Assembly (NCBI GenBank): GCA_036504075.1
Contig: DASXVX010000001.1
Span: 1 to 29,907, forward strand
DNA: 29,907 nt
From: DASXVX01 sp036504075
GTDB lineage: Bacteria > Bacillota > Sulfobacillia > Symbiobacteriales > Symbiobacteriaceae
Direction: 5' to 3'
The notes below the pieces were generated by a model. That model was not told the DNA's origin. It was given only the letters and a program-made list of their open reading frames with translations, and did not search any database. Below, piece by piece: positions 24,474 through 29,907 of this stretch; position 1 is the stretch's first letter; every line of letters starts with the position of its first letter. Made by a program: the position numbers and the translations under genes.

Positions 24474-25032
24474 CGGTCCGGCAATCCCTTGCGCCCCAAG
24501 GAACTCCGCCGGGCAACGCTGCACAGATGCAAAAAGCCGGCGCACACAGGAAAACAATGCCGACGGCAAAGGCCCCAAGCGGTTGGAAAGTACCCACAGG
24601 AAGTCGCCGGATGCGCAGATCAATACCCCAGGATGGGGTCAAATACCCCCGGATGGGGGCAAACAGCCGCTGATCATCGCGGCGAAAAGGCTCGGGAGCA
24701 ACGCGCAAGGCGGGAAAGTAATCGCCACATCGCTTGCGGGAGAAGCCTGGCCGGGCTCGGGTAAAGACCGGATCACTCCCCTGAACCCGTCAACAGATTC
24801 CCAGTAATTACGGAGTGATTCCAAAGTAATTTCGGATAGGTCTCAGAAGCCCGCCCATACGGTGGCCGGTCTTTGGCTTGAACCGCGTTCGCCGTCGGTG
24901 CGAACAGGGAAGTTCCGGGAGCGGGCGGCTCAACACAGGGTCTGTCCCCCGGTTTGCAAGTTCAGCCGCAATGGCATCCCTCCAGCCCCCCCTGAATACG
25001 CATGAGACAAGTCTTGTCCGAGGGGGAACTGC
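24474..25032. other. Non-coding region upstream of the PQQ dehydrogenase
   Basis: No supported gene. It contains two 20-bp tandem units (24623-24642, 24643-24662), each a CCCC..GGGG mini-hairpin, two degenerate copies of the 32-bp array motif near 24796-24839, and a perfect palindrome GACAAG-T-CTTGTC (25006-25018) 14 nt before the dehydrogenase start. The palindrome is well placed for a repressor or for regulating translation start. No clear promoter was seen. Confidence 0.45.
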
Positions 25033-27066
25033 ATGCGCCCCACCCTGGCGATCCAGGGCGCCATTTTGCTGTTTTTGGGCGGCGCCGGGTTTTGGACTGA
25101 TCAATGGCTGAACGGGCTGATCCGATTTGAACCGGTCGAAAACCTGTTTCGGGTGTTCCTGGGTGCGGCGCTTTGCGCCACAGCATTACGCGGCCGAAAG
25201 GAAATGGTTCGGACGTGGACCACCATGACCGGTCTGTTCTTTGGCCTGTGGAGCCTGCTGGGTCTGGTGCAACCGGTCTTTGTCGGTATTCATTTTGAGT
25301 CGGCGGAGAACTTCCTGCACCTTGGTCTCGGCGGTTTGAGTATCTGGAGCAGCCTCACGGGTGAGAAGCCGCCGCGGAATCCCGAACGCACCCGGGGGCA
25401 GGTGGTGACTCCGCCCGGACCGCCGGAGCACGAGTCCGGCGAGGAGTACGAGCCGTTGCCGGCCCCCGGGGAGGCCGTCGGGAGCCCGGTCGAGGTTGAC
25501 GTCCGAGTGACGGACGAAATGCTGCTGAACGCCGCCCGGGAGACCGCCAACTGGCTCACCTACTACCACGACTACGCCGGGCAAATGTACGTTCCTGACC
25601 CGGAGATCAATCCGGCCAATGTCGGGAAACTCGTACCCAAGTGGATCTTTCAGACCGGTCTTCTGGGCGGGTTTGAGACGACCCCGCTGGTCGTCAACGG
25701 CATCATGTATCTCACCACGGGCAACGGTCCGCACGTCATCGCCCTCGATGCCGCAACGGGGTTGCCGATCTGGGAGTACGCCTACCCACGGCCAAAAGGC
25801 CTGGCGATCTGCTGTGGCGCCGTAAACCGCGGCGTCGCGCTGGGCGGGGACAAACTCTACTTTACCACGCTGGATGCACACCTGGTGGCGCTGGACGCCC
25901 GCAGCGGCCGCCTGCTTTGGAATGTGACCGTGGGGAATCCCCGCGTGGGGGAAAGCCTGACCGAGGCTCCCCTGTACTACAAGGGGAAGGTTCTGGTCGG
26001 GCTCTCCGGCGGGGAATACAACGTCAAGGGTCGGATGCACTGTGTTGATGCGGAGACCGGCCGATTGCGATGGGTATTTCATACGGTGGCAAATTTCGGC
26101 TGGGGGAACGGGGACCCAAAGCTCTATGGCGGCGCCTGCCCCTGGATGACCGGGGTGATCGACCCGGAGACCGACACCTTGTTCGTGGGCACGAGTAACC
26201 CCTCCCCGGATTATAACGGCAGCGTCCGACCGGGCAACAACCCTTATTCTTGCTCGATCCTCGCGCTGGACATGAACACGGGCAAGCTCAGGTGGTACTA
26301 CCAGGTCTCACCCCACGATCTGTGGGACTATGACGCTGCGAACCCGATCTTCCTGTTCACGGCCCGGGTCGGCGGCAAGCCCGTCAAGGCCGTGGGACAC
26401 GCTGACAAGACCGGCTATTTCTACGTACTGGACCGGGCCACCGGCAAGTTGCTGCTGCGTTCCGAGGAATTCGTACCGCACCTTAACTTTGGCGCTCCAC
26501 CCACCCCGGAAGGCGTCGTGGTCTGCCCGGGTCAGGCCGGCGGTGCGGAGTGGCCGCCGGCGGCGTACCGTGCAGATTTCGGGCTGGTCTATATCGCGGC
26601 GGTCGCCTCGTGCGCCAAGATTTCCTCCAGTACCTGGGAGTTTGTTCCCGGTCGGCTGTACTGGGGCAGCACGTATGCACCCCAGATAGGCGAAGCGTTT
26701 GGCACGCTGACCGCCATGGAAACCGACACCGGGAAAATCCGCTGGCAATACCGGGCGAACCTGCCCCTGATCGGCGGCGCAATGACCACCGGGACCGGGG
26801 GCGAGGGCCTGGTGTTTACCGGCGAACAGGATGGGTTTTTCGAGGCGTTCGACGCGCTCTCCGGCAAGCTCCTGTGGCGTTTTCAGTGCGGTGCCGGCAT
26901 TCACGCGCCGGCCATCTCCTACCGGGCCGGCGGGCGGCAGTATATCGCAGTGGCCGCGGGTGACGGTGGCTGGCTGGAAGGATTCGGGATTCAGCAGATC
27001 GGGAACAAGCGGGTGGTCGGCGGCCGGCTGGGGGATGCGGTGATTGCCTTTGGGCTCCCGGACTAG
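25033..27066 (+). CDS. Membrane-anchored PQQ-dependent alcohol-type dehydrogenase
   Basis: This quinoprotein would oxidise an alcohol or aldehyde outside the membrane. Its 677 aa fuse an N-terminal module of about four helices (5-22, 37-53, 64-82, 93-108; internally repeated FEPVENLFRVFLG and FESAENFLHLGLG), a Pro/Glu-rich linker (110-160), and an eight-bladed PQQ propeller (173-675). Propeller signatures are NWLTYYHDYAGQ, the vicinal disulfide Cys260-Cys261, Glu328 (GGEYNVKG), Asn389 (TSNPSP), catalytic Asp432 and Asp434 (WDYDA), and Lys459 (DKTGYF). Asp two residues after the catalytic Asp marks lanthanide-binding members (XoxF/PedH type), where calcium enzymes have Ala or Ser. ATG 25033 follows GAGGGGGA. 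No PQQ biosynthesis or cytochrome gene is nearby. Confidence 0.88.
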   Translation: MRPTLAIQGAILLFLGGAGFWTDQWLNGLIRFEPVENLFRVFLGAALCATALRGRKEMVRTWTTMTGLFFGLWSLLGLVQPVFVGIHFESAENFLHLGLGGLSIWSSLTGEKPPRNPERTRGQVVTPPGPPEHESGEEYEPLPAPGEAVGSPVEVDVRVTDEMLLNAARETANWLTYYHDYAGQMYVPDPEINPANVGKLVPKWIFQTGLLGGFETTPLVVNGIMYLTTGNGPHVIALDAATGLPIWEYAYPRPKGLAICCGAVNRGVALGGDKLYFTTLDAHLVALDARSGRLLWNVTVGNPRVGESLTEAPLYYKGKVLVGLSGGEYNVKGRMHCVDAETGRLRWVFHTVANFGWGNGDPKLYGGACPWMTGVIDPETDTLFVGTSNPSPDYNGSVRPGNNPYSCSILALDMNTGKLRWYYQVSPHDLWDYDAANPIFLFTARVGGKPVKAVGHADKTGYFYVLDRATGKLLLRSEEFVPHLNFGAPPTPEGVVVCPGQAGGAEWPPAAYRADFGLVYIAAVASCAKISSSTWEFVPGRLYWGSTYAPQIGEAFGTLTAMETDTGKIRWQYRANLPLIGGAMTTGTGGEGLVFTGEQDGFFEAFDALSGKLLWRFQCGAGIHAPAISYRAGGRQYIAVAAGDGGWLEGFGIQQIGNKRVVGGRLGDAVIAFGLPD

Positions 27067-27114
27067 CAGCGGCGACAACCAGCATTTCAAGCGGACCGGA
27101 TGCAAAGGAGCGCG

Positions 27115-28110
27115 GTGTGGTTGACAAGGCGATGGATCAGGAACCTCATGATGATCGCGGTGTTGGTGGCAGGCTGTACCGGAAGCGGACGGGGGAAATC
27201 CCCCTTGGAACACGTCACCCTGCGGTTGACGTGGAACCTGAAGGCCGAACACGCCCCGCTGCTGCTGGCGGCGGAGAAGGGCTTCTTCGCGGCCGAAGGC
27301 CTGGAGGTCGAAATTGCCGAAGGCGACGATGTAAACACGACGCTCGACCACGTGGCAGACGGCAAGGAGGTCGTGGCTTTTGGCAGCGCCGAAGCTGCGA
27401 TCCGCGCCATTGACCGCAACCGGCCCCTTCAGGTGATCGCGGTTTACGGACGCACCGTGCCCTGGGCGATCGTGGCCAGGCCGGGCGTCGTGCTGCGCAG
27501 CGCAAAGGATTTGGCGGGACACACCCTGGCCATTGCCAAAGAAGGCACCTTTGAGCCCATCCTGCGGGCATGGGCAGCCAGGGAAGGCGTCGACCTGCGG
27601 CACGTTACGCTGGTACCGCTGAATGAAGAGGACAAGGCGGCCCAGTTCATGAGCGGCAAGGTGGATCTTGCTGCGGTCTACACCAATAATCAGGTACCGG
27701 TGTGGGAGCACCAGACCGGGACAAAACTGGCGGTGCTCCGGCTCTTTGAATCCGGGCTCCAAGTTCCGGGAACCGCGTTGATCAGCAGCCGGAAGTTCGC
27801 TCAGGAGCACTCGGCCCTGTTGCAGAAGCTGGTGCGTGGGATCAACGGGGGATATGCGTACGCCACGCGGCACGTCGACGAAGCCGCAGCGGTAGTCTCC
27901 GGACATCTGTCGGGCAAAACCGATGTCAACGTGATCAAAAGCCAGATCAGACAGACGATCGAACTCCTGCCGGATTCCGCAGGCGGAAAGCCCTCCGGCC
28001 GTCTGTCGGACGCGAACTGGCAGCAGGCGCTCGACCTGCTGCACGAGTCCGGATTGATCAAACAACGCCAGCCGCTGCAGGCGTATTATGACTCCGGTCT
28101 GATAAAGTAG
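27115..28110 (+). CDS. Orphan substrate-binding lipoprotein (NMT1/ThiY-SsuA-like)
   Basis: This is a periplasmic-binding-protein-like lipoprotein, ABC-transporter type 2 fold. A signal peptide ends in the lipobox LVAGC (Cys21 from GTG 27115). Family patterns are TLRLTWNLKAEHAPLLLAAE, KGFFAAEGLEVEI, VAFGSAEAAIRA and LAGHTLAIAKEGTFEP. The start is uncertain: ATG 27100 has no ribosome binding site; GTG 27115 (AAGGAG, 4 nt) or TTG 27121 (10 nt) fit better. It begins about 48 bp after the PQQ dehydrogenase, so it is probably in its operon. No permease or ATPase follows. Methanol-dehydrogenase operons also carry a binding-protein-like partner (MxaJ/XoxJ), so an accessory role is possible. Confidence 0.82.
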   Translation: MWLTRRWIRNLMMIAVLVAGCTGSGRGKSPLEHVTLRLTWNLKAEHAPLLLAAEKGFFAAEGLEVEIAEGDDVNTTLDHVADGKEVVAFGSAEAAIRAIDRNRPLQVIAVYGRTVPWAIVARPGVVLRSAKDLAGHTLAIAKEGTFEPILRAWAAREGVDLRHVTLVPLNEEDKAAQFMSGKVDLAAVYTNNQVPVWEHQTGTKLAVLRLFESGLQVPGTALISSRKFAQEHSALLQKLVRGINGGYAYATRHVDEAAAVVSGHLSGKTDVNVIKSQIRQTIELLPDSAGGKPSGRLSDANWQQALDLLHESGLIKQRQPLQAYYDSGLIK

Positions 28111-28140
28111 TCAGGCACACACGCCGCTGAACGGGCGGGA

Positions 28141-28677
28141 CTACCGTCCGGCGGCGGATCCCTCCGGGTGGTAATAGGGCGGAAGCCGCAACCAGCCACG
28201 CTTCTGCATCAAGTTCTTGAGGGTAAATCCCTGAGCGAGCAGGTGGGACTGAAAGGCGTAAAACATTTGCCCGATGTCAGACCGAATACTTTGGAGGAGT
28301 GCGGCATGACATACATGCATCATCCCCTCCAGTTTGACCACCAGCAGGTTGGCAACTTCCATATCGGTCAGCTTTGCACCAGGCGGAATGGCCGATTCAT
28401 TCGCCGCAGGCCGGTCACCCGTGGTCGGCGGAAGTGTTAAGCCTTCGTTCAGCATGACTTCTGCCACCCTCTTGGCCATAGGCGTCTCCAAGTCGGCGAT
28501 GAAATGCTCGATGAGTTCCTTGAGATCCGGGTCGGTGGTGTGGTTTGTCATCATAAGGCAGATGGCACGCGATTCTTTCACACCTGTGTACATGGTCCAG
28601 AGGAGCATCACCTCACCGACATGCAGTGGTTGTTTGGGTCTGGTAACCTCTTCAAAAAGGCTCTGAAGGATGTTCAA
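28141..28677 (-). CDS. DUF3231 family protein (spore-coat-like)
   Basis: This 178-aa protein matches DUF3231, found in spore-forming Firmicutes and related to CotF-type ferritin-like helical bundles. Visible signatures are an early LHVGEVMLLWTMYTGV, MTNHTTDPDLKELIEHFI, LTDMEVANLLVVKLEGM and the closing KRGWLRLPPYYHP. Start TTG 28677 is preceded by AAAGGGGAA. It converges on the SBP gene with a 30-bp gap, and an inverted repeat upstream may control it. The molecular role is unknown; a link to spores is family inference. Confidence 0.8.
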   Translation of the reverse strand: MNILQSLFEEVTRPKQPLHVGEVMLLWTMYTGVKESRAICLMMTNHTTDPDLKELIEHFIADLETPMAKRVAEVMLNEGLTLPPTTGDRPAANESAIPPGAKLTDMEVANLLVVKLEGMMHVCHAALLQSIRSDIGQMFYAFQSHLLAQGFTLKNLMQKRGWLRLPPYYHPEGSAAGR

Positions 28678-28703
28678 GAATGTTCCCCTTTCGCCTGTGC
28701 ACG

Positions 28704-28732
28704 GTTTCGGACAACGCTAGTTTGCCCGAAAC
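28704..28732. promoter_or_regulatory. Inverted repeat upstream of the DUF3231 gene
   Basis: Half-sites gtttcggacaa (28704-28714) and ttgcccgaaac (28722-28732) match in 10 of 11 positions around a 7-nt spacer. It lies 27 nt upstream of the TTG start and 36 nt after the degV stop. No T-run follows, so an operator is more likely than a terminator. Confidence 0.45.
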
Positions 28733-28767
28733 TCCTGGTACACAAACGTTGGCCGGCGGCCGCCCAC

Positions 28768-29598
28768 TTAGTCCAGCGGAAGGGTCACGACGCCCAGGGC
28801 CCCCGGCCCGGCGTGGGCCGCCAGGGTGGGTCCCGCCTCTGCGACCATAGTCTCCATACAGTGAAAGCGCGACTGAATCTGCGCCAGAAGCGCCTTCGCA
28901 GCGGCCTCGGCGTCGGTGTGGACCACAGCCAGGGCGACCCTGGCACCGCCGGCCTTCTCCCAGGCCAGTTGGACCATGCGCTCCACTGCCGTCTCCCAGC
29001 CCCGCGCCTTGTCGACCACGTCGGCCACGCCCTGTCCAAGGTAGAGAATCGGCTTGATCGAAAGCACACCGGCCAGTACCGCTTTGCCCAGGGAGATGCG
29101 GCCACTCCTGCGGAGTTGGGTAAGTTGGGGGATGGCGGCGAAGACGGCAACTCGGGGAACCTGCCGGTCCAGCCAGGCGACGATCGCTTCGGCCGGCTGC
29201 CCCTGCAGGGCCGCTCGGGCTGCGGCAATCACCAGGAGCCCGAGTCCCAGCGTCGTCGTCTCGGAATCGACCACGTGAATGCGCCGGTCGGGCAGCATGG
29301 AGGCGGCCAGCCGGGCCACGTTCACCAGCACCGACTTGGTCCCCATGACGTGAATAGAGATGACGGTCTCCCCGGCGAGCCGCTGGTAGACGTCCACAAA
29401 CGTTCCCGGCGACGGGGTCGACGTGGAGGGTGGCTCCGCAACAGCGCCCAGCCGCTCATAGTAACTCCGGACGGGTTCGACCCCGTCGAGAAACGTCTCA
29501 GCGCCAAACTGAATGGGAATCGGCACCACGGTAATGTCGAGCAGCGTGCAGAGTTCGGGTGGAATGCTGGCAGTGCTGTCTGTAACGATTTTGACCAA
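28768..29598 (-). CDS. DegV family fatty-acid-binding protein
   Basis: This cytosolic protein binds a fatty acid, in the FakB-type role of presenting it to a fatty acid kinase. The product is 276 aa from TTG at 29598, with AGGAGG 8 nt upstream; the open frame to 29727 adds unrelated sequence. The N-terminal motif VKIVTDSTASIPPEL and the TSTPSPGTF loop are classic. The usual SGTYQSA motif that contacts the lipid carboxylate reads MGTKSVLVNVA here, with Ser replaced by Met, which may affect ligand choice. RRSGRIS in the second domain is typical. No fakA homologue is visible nearby. Confidence 0.9.
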   Translation of the reverse strand: MVKIVTDSTASIPPELCTLLDITVVPIPIQFGAETFLDGVEPVRSYYERLGAVAEPPSTSTPSPGTFVDVYQRLAGETVISIHVMGTKSVLVNVARLAASMLPDRRIHVVDSETTTLGLGLLVIAAARAALQGQPAEAIVAWLDRQVPRVAVFAAIPQLTQLRRSGRISLGKAVLAGVLSIKPILYLGQGVADVVDKARGWETAVERMVQLAWEKAGGARVALAVVHTDAEAAAKALLAQIQSRFHCMETMVAEAGPTLAAHAGPGALGVVTLPLD

Positions 29599-29756
29599 AA
29601 CCGGGCCTCCTGACGATCGCAGACTGGGGAGCAATCGGAGCCGGAATTCGGCCCATCGGCGCAAATTCCTTCCCGTACTTGCGGTTGCGTCAAGATATCG
29701 CTTTGATGCGGCCGCGATTCCTGCCAAATGTTAGGGCGCCGAATCCTTTGATGCGC

Positions 29757-29858
29757 TATAATATAGATAGGCTCTGTTCGAGGAAAAAGGTGCTCCAACG
29801 GCGACTAGGTAGCAGACGGGCTGCGCAGGCAGCCTGAAAAACGTCGCCGAGGTGTTGG
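29757..29858 (+). other. Possible promoter and structured RNA at the right edge
   Basis: TATAAT at 29757-29762 (no good -35) is followed about 30 nt later by a nest of helices: CCAAC/GTTGG (29795-29799 with 29854-29858), GGCGAC/GTCGCC (29800-29805 with 29843-29848) and GGCTGC/GCAGCC (29819-29824 with 29829-29834). No known RNA family was recognised. It could be a leader RNA, riboswitch or small RNA; the window ends 49 nt later. Confidence 0.35.
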
Positions 29859-29887
29859 CCAATGTCAGCTGAACTTGCCGGATCGTT

Positions 29888-29903
29888 CTTGACCAAGGTC
29901 AAG
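29888..29903. repeat. Short perfect palindrome near the window end
   Basis: CTTGACC-AA-GGTCAAG. It may be an operator or a small hairpin; context is cut off by the window end. Confidence 0.4.
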
Positions 29904-29907
29904 GGAA

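Noticed and set aside
24489..25104. Several 60-100 codon frames in the repeat-rich region before the dehydrogenase
   Set aside because: They cross repeats, lack ribosome binding sites and show no recognisable protein pattern.

Overview
The window looks like chromosome of a high-GC, spore-forming Firmicute, most like Symbiobacterium or a relative (inference). Reasons: strong AGGAGG-type ribosome binding sites, frequent GTG and TTG starts, a DUF3231 (spore-coat-like) protein, DegV, a DacF-type carboxypeptidase next to a RodZ-like protein, and a 14-type Nuo complex, all at high GC.

Layout. (1) 1-3120 is accessory: a probable IS end (1-216) that cuts off a tyrosine recombinase (to 706), a perfect hairpin at 958-985, a full-length integron-type integrase (1313-2272) with no recognisable attC array, and a roughly 300 bp strand-asymmetric, almost T-free tract with repeats (2808-3102). 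(2) 3122-16223, minus strand, is one nuo operon for respiratory complex I, from a good promoter (16194-16223) to an intrinsic terminator (3122-3153). The order is nuoA-B-C-D-E-F-G-H-I-J-K-L-N, with many 1-8 nt overlaps. nuoM is absent, and NuoL lacks two conserved acidic residues of the proton path. (3) 16389-20142, minus strand, holds dacF-like, rodZ-like and asnS, each followed by its own hairpin. (4) 20852-24053, plus strand, holds a NUDIX hydrolase, an IS66 remnant, a polymorphic-toxin gene beheaded exactly at the IS66 end, and two tandem 210-aa paralogues (about 73% identical) that look like its immunity proteins. (5) 24054-25032 is non-coding and repeat-rich, with two perfect hairpins, six 32-bp tandem units and two 20-bp units. 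(6) 25033-28110, plus strand, holds a membrane-anchored PQQ dehydrogenase carrying the Asp-Tyr-Asp lanthanide signature, followed by an orphan substrate-binding lipoprotein. (7) 28141-29598, minus strand, holds a DUF3231 protein and a DegV protein. (8) The right edge (29757-29903) has a TATAAT box and a foldable segment that may be a structured RNA.

How they work together. The Nuo genes encode one inner-membrane NADH:quinone oxidoreductase: E/F/G form the input module, B/C/D/I the connecting arm, and A/H/J/K/L/N the membrane arm. The PQQ dehydrogenase may be a second, periplasm-side entry for electrons into the quinone pool (inference). The toxin remnant with duplicated immunity genes is the best candidate for an undescribed system.
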